In this document: positions 40,119 through 50,532 of the stretch, piece after piece
Layout: every line of letters begins with the position of its first letter
Position numbering within the stretch: the stretch's first letter is position 1
Assembly: GCA_017633615.1 (NCBI GenBank)
Contig: JAGBPB010000052.1
Span: forward strand, 1 to 64,000
Direction: 5' to 3'
DNA from: Bacteroidaceae bacterium
GTDB taxonomy: Bacteria; Bacteroidota; Bacteroidia; Bacteroidales; Bacteroidaceae
DNA length: 64,000 bases
Notes under the pieces: model-generated
Told to the model about the DNA's origin: nothing
The model's input: the letters and a program-made list of their open reading frames with translations, nothing else
Database searches by the model: none
Made by a program: the position numbers and the translations under genes

Positions 40119-42619
40119 TTCAGTATTTCAGTTATAGTGTCAACATAATCCTCCAGGTCACCCGCGCCAAGAGTAACCAGCACCTGTACATCATCCTTTA
40201 TGGACTCCACCAGTTCAGGAACCTGATTTCTGGTTATTATTCCCTTGCATACGCCCGGTTTCATTTTATCAGCCAACAGACTGCTTGTAACACCCGGAAT
40301 GGGCAGCTCACGTGCGGGATATATCTCCAGCAGCCATACCTCATCAAACAAAGACAGGCTCTCGGCAAACTCATTGTAAAAATCCCTTGTACGGGTGTAC
40401 AGATGCGGTTGGAATATACATGTTATCTTGCGGTCAGCGTAGAGCTTGCGCAGTGAGAGAGCACACTGGCGTATCTCCTCAGGATGGTGCGCATAGTCGC
40501 TCAGATAAACCTTATCGGCCTTTTTTACATGGAAATCAAAGCGGCGGTCACAACCCCTGAATGAGGCTATCCGCTCCCGGATGACATCATCCGACGCTCC
40601 GCTCAGCTGAGCCATTGCCATAGCGGCAACCGCATTCTCCACATTGATGGGAATAGGCACTCCAAGTTCCACATCAGCTATGCTGCCCAGAGGCGACACA
40701 AAGTCAAACCTGAGCTCACCGTTATCTATCCTGATGTTTGAAGCATGGAAGTTACCCTCATCGAGGCCGTAAGTATGCAGCGTCACACCCTCTGCCAGCT
40801 GCGGTGCCAGTTTCTCCTTGAGACCTACATGAAGTATCAGGTCACCGCCCGGCTTTATGAGCGATGTGTACTTGCGGAAGCTCTCCACATAAGCCTCATA
40901 AGTGCCGTATATGTCCAGATGATCCGCATCAACGGCGGTTATCACCGTACGCAATGGGCGCAGATGATGGAACGAACGGTCAAACTCATCGGCCTCAATC
41001 ACCACGTAGTTGCTGCGGTTGCTTATCATGAGATTGCTGCCTATGTTCTTGAGTATGCCGCCCAGGAATGCATTGCAACCGTCAGGCGTACCGTCCATGA
41101 TATGGGCTATCATGGATGACGTGGTGGTCTTGCCGTGAGTACCGGCCACACATAATCCGTCAAGTGAACGGGTCAGTGTACCCAGCACCTGGGCACGTTT
41201 CTGCACATCAAAACTGTTATTGTTGAACCAGCTCAGCACCTTGTTCTCCTTGGGAATGGCCGGAGTATATACCACAAGTGTTGAAGCTGAATCCCTGAAA
41301 CATTCCGGAATCAGTTTGTCATCATCGTCAAACTGTATCTTTGCACCCTCCTTTATCAGAGCCGATGTCAAATCAGTAGGAGTCTTGTCATAACCGCCCA
41401 CATTGCAACCGCGAGCCAGGAAATAACGCACCAGGGCGCTCATGCCTATGCCTCCCGCTCCTACAAAATAGACAGACTTTATATCATCCAGCTTAAGTGT
41501 ACCGCTGCTGAATCCGGCCAGTCTGAGTACCTCATGCGCAATCACTTCGGCCGAATTGTACATGGCAAGCTTGAGAATGTTCTCACGCAGATGCCCCAGC
41601 CTTGATTCATCCTTTACCAAATCAACAGCTGCAGGGATAAGTTCCTTACGGGCATTCACGTCACGTATATGTATGGCAGCATCCTTGTCAGAGAGAGCCA
41701 GCGCATTCTTGGTCTGATGGTCCTCAGCCACATTGGGTGACGGCACCAGAATAACAGGCTTGCCCAGCAGGCAGAGCTCCGATATCGAACCTGCACCCGC
41801 ACGTGATATCACAAGGTCAGCGGCTGCATATGCCAGATCCATATCCTGTACAAACTCAGTGGGGAAAAGATTTGGAACTGCCTGCTGCTCTGCAAGACGA
41901 CGTTTCATCTCTTCAATGTATATCTTACCTGTCTGCCATACGAACTGTACGTCATCTGACATGCGTATCAGGTCCAGATTGGCCATCACGCTCTCGTTCA
42001 GAGTGCGTGCTCCCAGGCTGCCGCCCACTATAAGCACTATACGCTTGAAAGCATCAAGCCCCATTCTTGAAGCGGCCTCATCACGTGACAGGCTGCCGTT
42101 TGTAAGGTTGGGACGTACAGGATTTCCAGTCTTTATGATCTTGTCGGCAGGGAAGAAACGCTCCATACCGTCATATGCCACACATATCCTGGCGGCTTTC
42201 TTGGCCAGAATCTTGTTGGTAACGCCTGCATATGAGTTTTGCTCCTGCAACAGCGTGGGTATACCCATCTTACCCGCAATACGCAGTGTAGGTCCGCTGG
42301 CATAACCGCCCACGCCCACCGCCACCATAGGCTTGAACTGACGGATGATACGGCGTGCCATAATCTGGCTGCGCATTATCTTGAACAGCACCACTATGTT
42401 CTTGAACGGGTTCTTGCGGTCAAATCCGCATATGGGCAGTCCTTTAATCTCAAATCCGGCCTGCGGAACACGCTGCATTTCCATGCGGCCCTGAGCACCC
42501 ACAAAAAGGATTTCTGCATCAGGTCTCAATGACTTGACGGCGTGGGCTATTGATATGGCGGGAAAAATATGACCTCCCGTACCTCCACCACTGATTATAA
42601 TTCTGGGGTTTGCTTCCAT
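40115..42619 (-). CDS. murG-murC: Fused MurG-MurC: lipid II glycosyltransferase / UDP-MurNAc:L-Ala ligase
   Basis: 834 residues in one frame. Residues 1 to about 368 are MurG: IISGGGTGGHIFPAISIA, VGVGGYASGPTL, LLQEQNSYAGVTNKIL, GGSLGARTLNE, ISRAGAGSISEL; it adds GlcNAc to lipid I at the inner face of the membrane. From about residue 380 it is MurC: IKSVYFVGAGGIGMSALVRYF, CVAGTHGKTTTSSMIAHI, YVVIEADEFDRSF, DYAHHPEEIRQ; it ligates L-Ala to UDP-MurNAc in the cytosol. The join (residues 369-379, GFSSGTLKLDD) has no stop and no ATG, so two polypeptides would need a non-ATG internal start. Both halves look complete and active. Gene order of the dcw cluster is otherwise standard. Confidence 0.93.
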   Translation of the reverse strand: MEANPRIIISGGGTGGHIFPAISIAHAVKSLRPDAEILFVGAQGRMEMQRVPQAGFEIKGLPICGFDRKNPFKNIVVLFKIMRSQIMARRIIRQFKPMVAVGVGGYASGPTLRIAGKMGIPTLLQEQNSYAGVTNKILAKKAARICVAYDGMERFFPADKIIKTGNPVRPNLTNGSLSRDEAASRMGLDAFKRIVLIVGGSLGARTLNESVMANLDLIRMSDDVQFVWQTGKIYIEEMKRRLAEQQAVPNLFPTEFVQDMDLAYAAADLVISRAGAGSISELCLLGKPVILVPSPNVAEDHQTKNALALSDKDAAIHIRDVNARKELIPAAVDLVKDESRLGHLRENILKLAMYNSAEVIAHEVLRLAGFSSGTLKLDDIKSVYFVGAGGIGMSALVRYFLARGCNVGGYDKTPTDLTSALIKEGAKIQFDDDDKLIPECFRDSASTLVVYTPAIPKENKVLSWFNNNSFDVQKRAQVLGTLTRSLDGLCVAGTHGKTTTSSMIAHIMDGTPDGCNAFLGGILKNIGSNLMISNRSNYVVIEADEFDRSFHHLRPLRTVITAVDADHLDIYGTYEAYVESFRKYTSLIKPGGDLILHVGLKEKLAPQLAEGVTLHTYGLDEGNFHASNIRIDNGELRFDFVSPLGSIADVELGVPIPINVENAVAAMAMAQLSGASDDVIRERIASFRGCDRRFDFHVKKADKVYLSDYAHHPEEIRQCALSLRKLYADRKITCIFQPHLYTRTRDFYNEFAESLSLFDEVWLLEIYPARELPIPGVTSSLLADKMKPGVCKGIITRNQVPELVESIKDDVQVLVTLGAGDLEDYVDTITEILK

Positions 42620-42625
42620 ATATGT

Positions 42626-43912
42626 TTATACAGTTGTTTCTTCAAATGATTCATTTCCGTCAATAGGTGACGGGACCTCGGTCTCCGTGCCGAGCACCTG
42701 CTCTCCGCGGGCCTCTTTTTCAAGAGTATTGCTGATACCCAGCAGCATACCTATGCAGGCGCTTGTCATGAGTACCGATGTGCCTCCCTTGCTTATTAGC
42801 GGCAACGGCTGGCCTGTTACAGGGAACAGGCCTACTGCCACAGACATGTTGATGAATGCCTGCAGCCCCAGCAGCATTCCCAATCCCATAGCCAGGAAAG
42901 CGGGATATTTCTCCTTGCATTTGGTCGCTATGCGCCCCACCCTGAACAGCAGGACAATATATACCAGCATAACGAATATGCCTCCAACCATACCCAGCTC
43001 CTCTATGATTATAGCATAGATGAAGTCACAGCTGGCCTCCTGCAGATAATCGCGTTCATCAGAGTTACCCGGACCCTTGCCTAAGATGTTGCTGGTGGCT
43101 ATGGCTATATTGGCATGGGTCTCCTGAGGTTTCTCCGGAGCCTCCAGCTTGGCATACTCCTGTGCTGAAAGCTTGCCGTCACTTCCCGGCTGGAAGAAAT
43201 CCTGAAGTCTGGCCTGCCATGTAGTGGCACGCTGGGGAATTATCCTGGAGTCACGTATGGTCTGCGCCGGCACGAACAGCAGTATCACCACGGCTATTAC
43301 GCCCGATGCGACCACAATGCCGGTCAGTGCCAGCATCCTGCGCCACGCTATGCCGCCAAGTATCATCATCACGAATATCACTCCGGCCAGAAGTATGGCG
43401 GTTGACAGGTTCTCACCTACAATGAGCAGACATACCACACCTGTCAGGACCAGTATTTTCCAGAATGTGTTTGACTGACTCAGCTCATCATCAGGTTTAA
43501 GCTTGGAGAGCCAGTAGGCAACTGACATTATTACCGCAATCTTACCCAATTCTGAAGGTTGCAACTGGAAGAAACCCAAGTTTATCCAACGCTCCGCTCC
43601 CGATGAGCCCACACTCTGGAAAGAGAGATAGGCCAACAGGATTATTGCCAAAGGAACAAGCAATACCGGGAACAGCCTGTACCATTTGTAATGGAACAGG
43701 TGCAGCACGTACATCAGTACCAGACCCAGGCCAAGATGCATGGTATGTGATATGATGGGTGTAAGGAAACTGCTCTTGCCGAACGTAAGACGGCTGCTTG
43801 CGCTGAACACCTCCACAAGTGAGATGCAGCACAATATGATGACCATAGCCCAAATGGTGCGGTCACCGCTAAGCAGTTGCCTGCGTTTTGGTTTCTCCTC
43901 GTTTTCCTCCAT
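42626..43912 (-). CDS. ftsW: Peptidoglycan polymerase FtsW
   Basis: 428 residues, SEDS family. About ten hydrophobic membrane segments; signatures FFQLQPSELGKIAVIM, AEIIEELGMVGG-like segment (IIIEELGMVGGIFVM) and GLFPVTGQPLPLISKGGTSVL. Polymerises lipid II at the septum with the PBP FtsI. A long loop (about residues 220-270) faces the periplasm. The C-terminus has an acidic tail. 6-nt gap to murG-murC. Confidence 0.95.
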   Translation of the reverse strand: MEENEEKPKRRQLLSGDRTIWAMVIILCCISLVEVFSASSRLTFGKSSFLTPIISHTMHLGLGLVLMYVLHLFHYKWYRLFPVLLVPLAIILLAYLSFQSVGSSGAERWINLGFFQLQPSELGKIAVIMSVAYWLSKLKPDDELSQSNTFWKILVLTGVVCLLIVGENLSTAILLAGVIFVMMILGGIAWRRMLALTGIVVASGVIAVVILLFVPAQTIRDSRIIPQRATTWQARLQDFFQPGSDGKLSAQEYAKLEAPEKPQETHANIAIATSNILGKGPGNSDERDYLQEASCDFIYAIIIEELGMVGGIFVMLVYIVLLFRVGRIATKCKEKYPAFLAMGLGMLLGLQAFINMSVAVGLFPVTGQPLPLISKGGTSVLMTSACIGMLLGISNTLEKEARGEQVLGTETEVPSPIDGNESFEETTV

Positions 43913-43922
43913 ATACTTTATT

Positions 43923-45260
43923 TTACAATGCCCTTACACAAGCCTTGAACTGGTCACCGCGGTCCTCATAACTCTTAAAGAGGTCAAAGCTGGCGCAGCA
44001 GGGGCTCAAAAGCACAATCTCACCGCTGTGAGCCATCTTGTATGCGGCATCTACGGCATCCTTCATTGACTGCACATCGGCTACAGGCAGCCCGAATCCG
44101 TCAAAGAAATCATGCAGTTTCTCATTGTGAAGGCCCATATACACCAGTCCGCAGCATTTTTCGCGAACCAGATCAGCTATCTCGTTGTAATCATTACCCT
44201 TGTCCTTGCCGCCCAGTATCAGTACGCACTTTACAGGCATGCTCTGCAGGGCATACCAGCAACTGTTTACGTTGGTAGCCTTTGAATCATTTATAAAGTC
44301 TATGCCGTTTACCCTTGTAACACGCTCCAGACGGTGCTCAACGCCCTGGAATGTCTGCAAGGCCTTGCGTATGGTCTCACTCTTGATACCGGCTATGTTG
44401 GCCGATATGCCGGCAGCCATGGAGTTGTACAGGTTATGCTTTCCGGTAAGCGCCAGGGACTCCTGCTCCATATTGAAGGCATACGGCTTGTTGAAGTAGA
44501 GTGTTCCGTCCTCAACATAAGCTGCCAGATCCTCCCGCTTGGCCTCTGCAAAGGGATAGAGGGTAGCCTGCAGTCCATACTTTTTGAGTTCACGGGTTAT
44601 GATGGGATCATCGCTCCAATAGACAAAGGCATCATCCTTGGTCTGGTTACGTATTACCCTCATCTTGGCGTCCACATAGTTCTGCATCTCATAGTCATAA
44701 CGGTCCAGGTGATCGGGGGTTATGTTCATGAGGATGGCTATATCGGCCTTGAAATCATACATGTTGTCCAGCTGGAAGCTGCTCAGCTCTATCACATAGT
44801 AGTCAAAGTTCTTCTCTGCCACCTGCCAAGCCAGACTGCTGCCTATGTTTCCTGCCAGGCCCACATTCATACCTGCCATCTTGAAGATGTGGTATATGAG
44901 TGATGTGGTAGTAGTCTTGCCGTTTGAACCGGTTATGCATATCATCTTGGCATTGGTGTAGCGCCCTGCAAACTCTATCTCCGATATGATTGGTGTACCC
45001 TGAGCCATGAGTTTTCGGATGATAGGAGCCTCCTTGGGTATGCCGGGGCTCTTTATCACCTCATCGGCAGCCAGGATGCGGGCCTCAGTATGCTGTTTCT
45101 GCTCCCACTCTATCTTGCGCAGATCCAGTTCATTGCGGTAATGTCCCTTTATCTCCGACAAATCCGATACGAACACGTCAAACCCTTTGGCTTTGGCAAG
45201 TATGGCAGCTCCTGTGCCGCTCTCGCCTGCTCCGAGTACTACAATTTTCTTTTTTGCCAT
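43923..45260 (-). CDS. murD: UDP-MurNAc-L-Ala:D-Glu ligase MurD
   Basis: 445 residues. N-terminal VVLGAGESGTGAAILAK Rossmann-type motif, the ATP loop ICITGSNGKTTTTSLIYHIF, VIELSSFQLD and FINDSKATNVNS, all MurD marks. Adds D-Glu to UDP-MurNAc-L-Ala. Lies between mraY and ftsW with 6- and 10-nt gaps. Confidence 0.96.
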   Translation of the reverse strand: MAKKKIVVLGAGESGTGAAILAKAKGFDVFVSDLSEIKGHYRNELDLRKIEWEQKQHTEARILAADEVIKSPGIPKEAPIIRKLMAQGTPIISEIEFAGRYTNAKMICITGSNGKTTTTSLIYHIFKMAGMNVGLAGNIGSSLAWQVAEKNFDYYVIELSSFQLDNMYDFKADIAILMNITPDHLDRYDYEMQNYVDAKMRVIRNQTKDDAFVYWSDDPIITRELKKYGLQATLYPFAEAKREDLAAYVEDGTLYFNKPYAFNMEQESLALTGKHNLYNSMAAGISANIAGIKSETIRKALQTFQGVEHRLERVTRVNGIDFINDSKATNVNSCWYALQSMPVKCVLILGGKDKGNDYNEIADLVREKCCGLVYMGLHNEKLHDFFDGFGLPVADVQSMKDAVDAAYKMAHSGEIVLLSPCCASFDLFKSYEDRGDQFKACVRAL

Positions 45261-45266
45261 TTTTGG

Positions 45267-46553
45267 TTATCTTATCTTCAAGGTCAATATTGTGAGTGCC
45301 GCAAGACCTATGCTTATAATCCAGGTCCTGAGCGTTATTTTAGTCTCCAACTGTAACTTGCTGTCATTGCCACGGAACTTTACCGTGCTCCCGGGATCAC
45401 TCTTGAGTACCTGCTCCATACTGGTACGGAAATGGTCATGAATGGGGGTGCGCTTCCATATGCGCTGGTGAACGCCCTTGCGTTTACCCAACTTGTAATA
45501 GAAACGCTGGCATATCACAGACAGGCTCTCTACCAGGAACACGCCGCACAGTATGGGAAGCAGCAGTTCCTTGTGTATGCAGAGTGCAGCCACGGCAATG
45601 ATTCCGCCGATGGTAAGGCTGCCGGTATCGCCCATGAATATCTGTGCCGGGTATGAGTTGAACCAGAGGAAACCTATCAGGGCACCCACAAAGGCGGCCA
45701 GATAGATAACCACCTCCTGGCTTCCGGGCACATACATAAGGTCAAAGTGGCTGGCGGTGACCACGTTACTGGAGACGTACGCCAGAATGCCCAGCGTAAC
45801 TCCAATTATGGCCGAGTTGCCCGCAGCCATACCGTCCATGCCGTCGTTCAGGTTAGATCCGTTGGATACTGCGGTTACGACAAACAGTGTAAGCAGTACA
45901 AAGAAAATCCATCCAGCCTGATATTTGCTCTTCTCACCCAGCCAGCCGAATGCATCAGCATAGTTCAGGTTATGGTTCTTGAAGAAAGGTATGGTTGTAC
46001 GGGTGGATTTGACATCGGGAGTCTTTATTACAATCTCCGTATTGTTCTCAATACGGGTTTCAACTTTCTCATTTATGACCACCTGCGGACTGTAACGGAG
46101 CGTAAGACCTACAATCAGGCCCAGAGTCAACTGTCCCGACACTTTGAGCCAACCGTTCAGTCCATCCTTGTTTTTCTTGAAAGTCTTGATGTAGTCATCG
46201 GTAAAACCTATTAAACCAAGAATCACCGTTGTGACCAGCATAAGCTGCATATAGACATTCTTAAGATCACCTATAAGCAGGCAGGGCACCAGTATGGCTA
46301 CTATAATTATCACACCACCCATGGTAGGAACACCCTTCTTGGTCACTCCGAACGGATCAAGTTTGATATCGCGTTGTGTCTCTGATATATTCTTGCGCTT
46401 AAGCATGTCAATGAAATGACTGCCGAACCAGCATGACACCACGAGTGACAGCACCAGAGCGAAAATGGCCCTGAATGTCACATAACTGAACATTCCTCCG
46501 CCCGGAATGTCTATTCCCTCATTCTTGAGATATTCAAACAGACTGTATAACAT
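45267..46553 (-). CDS. mraY: Phospho-MurNAc-pentapeptide transferase MraY
   Basis: 428 residues with about ten membrane helices. Transfers phospho-MurNAc-pentapeptide to undecaprenyl phosphate to make lipid I. Signatures: PTMGGVIIIVAILVP, GFTDDYIKTFKKNKDGL, NLNDGMDGMAAGNS and FMGDTGSLTIGG with the catalytic Asp residues. A periplasmic insertion of about 60 residues (TRIENNTEIVIKTPDVKSTRT) makes it longer than the 360-residue E. coli form, as in other Bacteroidales. Confidence 0.97.
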   Translation of the reverse strand: MLYSLFEYLKNEGIDIPGGGMFSYVTFRAIFALVLSLVVSCWFGSHFIDMLKRKNISETQRDIKLDPFGVTKKGVPTMGGVIIIVAILVPCLLIGDLKNVYMQLMLVTTVILGLIGFTDDYIKTFKKNKDGLNGWLKVSGQLTLGLIVGLTLRYSPQVVINEKVETRIENNTEIVIKTPDVKSTRTTIPFFKNHNLNYADAFGWLGEKSKYQAGWIFFVLLTLFVVTAVSNGSNLNDGMDGMAAGNSAIIGVTLGILAYVSSNVVTASHFDLMYVPGSQEVVIYLAAFVGALIGFLWFNSYPAQIFMGDTGSLTIGGIIAVAALCIHKELLLPILCGVFLVESLSVICQRFYYKLGKRKGVHQRIWKRTPIHDHFRTSMEQVLKSDPGSTVKFRGNDSKLQLETKITLRTWIISIGLAALTILTLKIR

Positions 46554-46564
46554 CAGTATTCAGT

Positions 46565-48013
46565 TCAAAAAGATTCTCTAATAACCTCATGGTCGTCAAA
46601 GTGGTGCTTGACTCCCTTGATCTCCTGATAATCCTCATGGCCCTTGCCTGCTACAAGAATCACATCACCGGCCTGAGCCATCATACAGGCAGTACGTATG
46701 GCTTCGCGGCGGTCAGTAATTGATATCACCTTCTGCATATCCTCCTTGGTTAGTCCTGCCAGCATATCATTGATGATATCCTCAGGCTCTTCAAAGCGGG
46801 GGTTATCAGAAGTTATTATTACCCTGTCACTGTATTTTACGCTCTCCTTTGCCATAAGCGGACGCTTGCCCTTGTCGCGGTTACCGCCTGCACCTACCAC
46901 GGTTATTATCTGCCCTTTGCCGTCAAGCACATCAACAATGGTGGTCAGCACATTGGTAAGAGCATCAGGAGTATGCGCATAATCCACGATGGCGGTGTAG
47001 CCCTTGGGTGAACGGATGGCATCAAAACGGCCATTAACGGGAACAAGAGTGCTCATAACGGTAAGCACCTCCATAGGATCACGACCCAGATTGACCGCCG
47101 TCCCGTAAACAGCCAGAAGGTTGCTGGCATTGAACTTTCCTATAAACTTGAGGAACACCTCACGTCCGTTTATCTCAAGCAGCATCCCGTCAAAACCTGA
47201 CTCAAGCAGACGGCCCTTGAAATCACTTATGCTGCGCAGGGAATAGGTTGTAACCTTGGCCTTGGTGTTCTGCGCCATCACAAGACCGTTCTTGTCATCC
47301 AGGTTGGTAACCATGAATGCATCCTTGCCCAATCCGTCAAAGAACATCTTCTTGGCCTTGAGATAATTCTCCACAGTCTTGTGGTAATCCAGATGGTCAC
47401 GTGTCAGGTTGGTGAAAATACCTCCCGCATATTTAAGCCCGCCAATGCGTTTCTGAACGATGGCGTGTGAGCTGCACTCCATGAATACATACTTGCAGCC
47501 TTCATCAGCCATACGTCCCAGCAGGCGGTTCAGCGTGACGGCATCGGGTGTAGTATGATCTGCCGGTATAGGTTCTCCGTCAATGTAATTGCACACTGTT
47601 GAGAGCAAGCCTGCCTTGTAGCCCATCTTACGGAACATGTTATATAATAAGGTCGCTATGGTGGTCTTTCCGTTGGTACCCGTCACACCCACCAGTTTTA
47701 CCTTATCCGTGGGGTTACCAAAGAACCTTGTGGCTACCGTACCCACCACATCCTCACAATCAGGAACCTGTATGTATACCACACCCTCCTGGAGTTGCTC
47801 AGGCAAAACCTCACATAGCACCGAGCCTGCACCCAGTTCTATTGCCTTGGGTATGAACTGATGGCCGTCAACCGTTGTACCGCGCATGGCCACAAACAGG
47901 CATCCCTTGCTTACTTTACGTGAGTCAAGCTGGATGTCGGTAACAGTCATTGCGGTGTCACCCACCGTCCTGACTGTCTTAAGTCCTGAAACAAGTTCTC
48001 CTATAGTTACCAT
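46565..48013 (-). CDS. murE: UDP-MurNAc-L-Ala-D-Glu:meso-DAP ligase MurE
   Basis: 482 residues. ATP loop [30 protein letters not shown] with the conserved Lys, and [13 protein letters not shown]: the DNPR motif indicates meso-diaminopimelate as substrate, so DAP-type peptidoglycan. ATG at 48013 preferred; a GTG at 48022 overlapping ftsI is an alternative. 4 nt after ftsI stop region, 11 nt before mraY. Confidence 0.96.
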   Translation of the reverse strand: MVTIGELVSGLKTVRTVGDTAMTVTDIQLDSRKVSKGCLFVAMRGTTVDGHQFIPKAIELGAGSVLCEVLPEQLQEGVVYIQVPDCEDVVGTVATRFFGNPTDKVKLVGVTGTNGKTTIATLLYNMFRKMGYKAGLLSTVCNYIDGEPIPADHTTPDAVTLNRLLGRMADEGCKYVFMECSSHAIVQKRIGGLKYAGGIFTNLTRDHLDYHKTVENYLKAKKMFFDGLGKDAFMVTNLDDKNGLVMAQNTKAKVTTYSLRSISDFKGRLLESGFDGMLLEINGREVFLKFIGKFNASNLLAVYGTAVNLGRDPMEVLTVMSTLVPVNGRFDAIRSPKGYTAIVDYAHTPDALTNVLTTIVDVLDGKGQIITVVGAGGNRDKGKRPLMAKESVKYSDRVIITSDNPRFEEPEDIINDMLAGLTKEDMQKVISITDRREAIRTACMMAQAGDVILVAGKGHEDYQEIKGVKHHFDDHEVIRESF

Positions 48014-48018
48014 ATATG

Positions 48019-50214
48019 TCACATTGATAAATTCAACTGTATTCTGTCTCCCTTATGGAAACGTGTATTCTTGGGCAGACTCTGGCTCTTGACCTTGCCC
48101 ACTCCGTTAATGCTCACCCTCAGACCCATCTTCTCCAGCAAATAAAGTGCATCTGACGCTCCCATACCGTGTACATCGGGCACTATGCCGTATTCATACA
48201 CCAGCCGGTTCATCACGAACCTGCCGGAATCCGAACTTACAGTACCCCATACGGTATCTGCCACCTGCCTGTCCTCACGGCTCAGAAGATTCTTCTTACC
48301 CATGCCTTTGAGTACCGTTGACGCCTTGGCCAGATCACCAGGCAGAACCTTTGGTATGAACTGCCTTGTAGAGTCATATGCCTCCATTATATCTCTGGGG
48401 TTACGGCTTGCCATAACTTTCTCCGATACCTCATGGAACACAGGAGCAGCCCAGGTGGCACCACCTGCCGCACCTCCGTCTGTACGTATGGATACTATGC
48501 ATGAGTACTGCGGATTGTCTGCCGGAAAGTATCCGCAGAAGGAAACCATGTGCGTACGGCGGCCGTTCCTGTAACCCTCGGCACCCTGTGAAAGCTGTGC
48601 TGTTCCGGTCTTGCCCGCAACGGTAAAGTATTTGGATTGGGCGTTTTTACCCGTACCGTTCTGTACCACGTTCTCCAGGAGGAACCGTACCTGCTCCAGA
48701 GTCTCATCCTTGCACATATGGCGGCGTACCACCTCCACAGGGAACTCCTTTACCACCTCACCTTCACGGGTTACCTTTGTCACAAGTCGCGGAGCCACCA
48801 TACAGCCTCCATTGGCAACACCGTTATAGAATGCCAGCGTATTTATAACCGGCAGCTGGGTGTTATAACCGATAGACATCCACGGCAATCTTGTAGCATC
48901 CCAATAACCGTCACGTCTTATCACGGGAGCGGCAGTACCAGTAAGCTGAAGATCAAAATGGGTATTGATTCCCGTGCGGTAAATACCGTCCACAAATGCC
49001 TGCGGATTATCCTTATAAGCCGCGTTTATAAGTTTGGACGTACCTATGTTGCAGGAGTTCTTGATGATGCCCGGCACATCCAGCCATCCGTAACCGCTGC
49101 CGGCATCAGTCATGACGGCCCCGCCTCCAAATCCTGTGTAACGGCCATGCTCGCAATACACGCTGTCAGTAAGTGAAATCTTGCCGTCATCAAGAGCCAC
49201 CATCATGGATACCGGCTTGAAGGTGGAGCCAGGCTCAAACAACTCCTTTACCGCATTGTTCTGTATCTCACTGAATTGCCCTGACTCTGTCTTGGTAAGA
49301 CTGGCTATGGCCTTGATATCACCGGTAGGTACCTCCATGAGTACCACAATGCCCGATGCGGCATTCCTGAACTCCAGCTGCTTGCGCAGCGCAACCTCAG
49401 CAATGTCCTGCATATCCACATTGATGGTGGTGTAAATATCGCAACCGTCTATCTGAGGAATATCGGCAATCATACGTGAGACATTCTGCACTTTCTCCAT
49501 ATGTCCGCGTCCGGGAACGCCACGCAGGAGTGAATCAAATGAGAGTTCCAGACCATTCCTGGCTGAATCCTTTGCCTCAAACATGCTGCCTATGGTACGT
49601 GCGGCAAGTGTTCCGAACGGTTTCTGACGTGATATCTTGGATTCTGCGCTGAAGAACCATCCCTCATATTTGGGTTTGAGCCATATGGTCTTGGCCAGTG
49701 ACTTGTACTGGTTGTAAGAGATTGGATATGAGTTGCGTGAAGCATTGGGTAGCAGCAACCAGGAATGTGACTTGGCTGCATATCCCTTCTCATAATGGTT
49801 CACAAACTCCTGAACTGAATATTGCGGGAATATATCATGCATCTGGCGTGCAAATTCTGCCAGATGCTTGGTATAGAGCGTATCTTTACGCAACTGATCC
49901 TTCTTGGCACGTTCAGACGCTTTCTCCGCTGTCTTGAAATCCAGGAACACGCGATACTGCTTCATACTGCTGGCCAGCAACAGACCTTCATCACTCAATA
50001 TATTACCCCTGCGCGGTTCTATCACCCTGTTGACCGGAGCAAGGTTCTTGGAGACATCATTCCAGTACTGCCTCTCTCCAAACATGACAAGAGCCATCTT
50101 GATAATGATAAAGATACCCCACACCAACATAAGCAGGAACAGGGTGACATATTTACGTGACACCCTTTTCTTCTCCTGTTTGCGGGCAGCATCCCTGTCT
50201 GTCATCTCACTCAT
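48019..50214 (-). CDS. ftsI: Division-specific penicillin-binding protein FtsI
   Basis: 731 residues. N-terminal anchor ([24 protein letters not shown], in pieces), PBP dimerisation domain with RGNILSDEG, then the transpeptidase: SxxK in [12 protein letters not shown], SxN in [14 protein letters not shown] in [14 protein letters not shown]. The C-terminal 60 residues form a single PASTA-like domain ([19 protein letters not shown]). Crosslinks septal wall with FtsW. Stop lies 6 nt before the murE ATG; start overlaps the ftsL stop. Confidence 0.96.
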   Translation of the reverse strand: MSEMTDRDAARKQEKKRVSRKYVTLFLLMLVWGIFIIIKMALVMFGERQYWNDVSKNLAPVNRVIEPRRGNILSDEGLLLASSMKQYRVFLDFKTAEKASERAKKDQLRKDTLYTKHLAEFARQMHDIFPQYSVQEFVNHYEKGYAAKSHSWLLLPNASRNSYPISYNQYKSLAKTIWLKPKYEGWFFSAESKISRQKPFGTLAARTIGSMFEAKDSARNGLELSFDSLLRGVPGRGHMEKVQNVSRMIADIPQIDGCDIYTTINVDMQDIAEVALRKQLEFRNAASGIVVLMEVPTGDIKAIASLTKTESGQFSEIQNNAVKELFEPGSTFKPVSMMVALDDGKISLTDSVYCEHGRYTGFGGGAVMTDAGSGYGWLDVPGIIKNSCNIGTSKLINAAYKDNPQAFVDGIYRTGINTHFDLQLTGTAAPVIRRDGYWDATRLPWMSIGYNTQLPVINTLAFYNGVANGGCMVAPRLVTKVTREGEVVKEFPVEVVRRHMCKDETLEQVRFLLENVVQNGTGKNAQSKYFTVAGKTGTAQLSQGAEGYRNGRRTHMVSFCGYFPADNPQYSCIVSIRTDGGAAGGATWAAPVFHEVSEKVMASRNPRDIMEAYDSTRQFIPKVLPGDLAKASTVLKGMGKKNLLSREDRQVADTVWGTVSSDSGRFVMNRLVYEYGIVPDVHGMGASDALYLLEKMGLRVSINGVGKVKSQSLPKNTRFHKGDRIQLNLSM

Positions 50215-50531
50215 TTGGGCAAAACGTACGGCGGTTCAGTTACTGGCTGCAGTCCAGAACCGTTTCTGGTAGCAACCCTCTCTATATATGACGGCTTGCT
50301 CTTGGCTGACACATCACTTGTGGTGTTAAGGGTCTGGTACTCCATGTCCACAAGCTCTCGTCTGAGCCTTTCAGCATATACCTGGTCACGCTGATATGCA
50401 TAACGGTTTCCGATATAGAAGATGATGCAGGCCAGAATTTCCACCAGCAACCAGATGTTACGGTGGATAAAATCAGGCACGGACTGGAACAGCCCTTTTT
50501 TCCTTGTCGTGTTCTTGCTCTTGTCCTCCAT
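50211..50531 (-). CDS. ftsL: FtsL-like cell division protein
   Basis: 106 residues from ATG 50531 (MEDKSKNTT). One membrane segment (IWLLVEILACIIFYIGNRYAY, in pieces), followed by a short periplasmic helical stretch (YAERLRRELVDMEYQTL). Sequence similarity to FtsL is weak; the call rests on size, topology and its position between rsmH and ftsI, where ftsL always sits. ATGA overlap with ftsI. Confidence 0.8.
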   Translation of the reverse strand: MEDKSKNTTRKKGLFQSVPDFIHRNIWLLVEILACIIFYIGNRYAYQRDQVYAERLRRELVDMEYQTLNTTSDVSAKSKPSYIERVATRNGSGLQPVTEPPYVLPK

Positions 50532-50532
50532 A

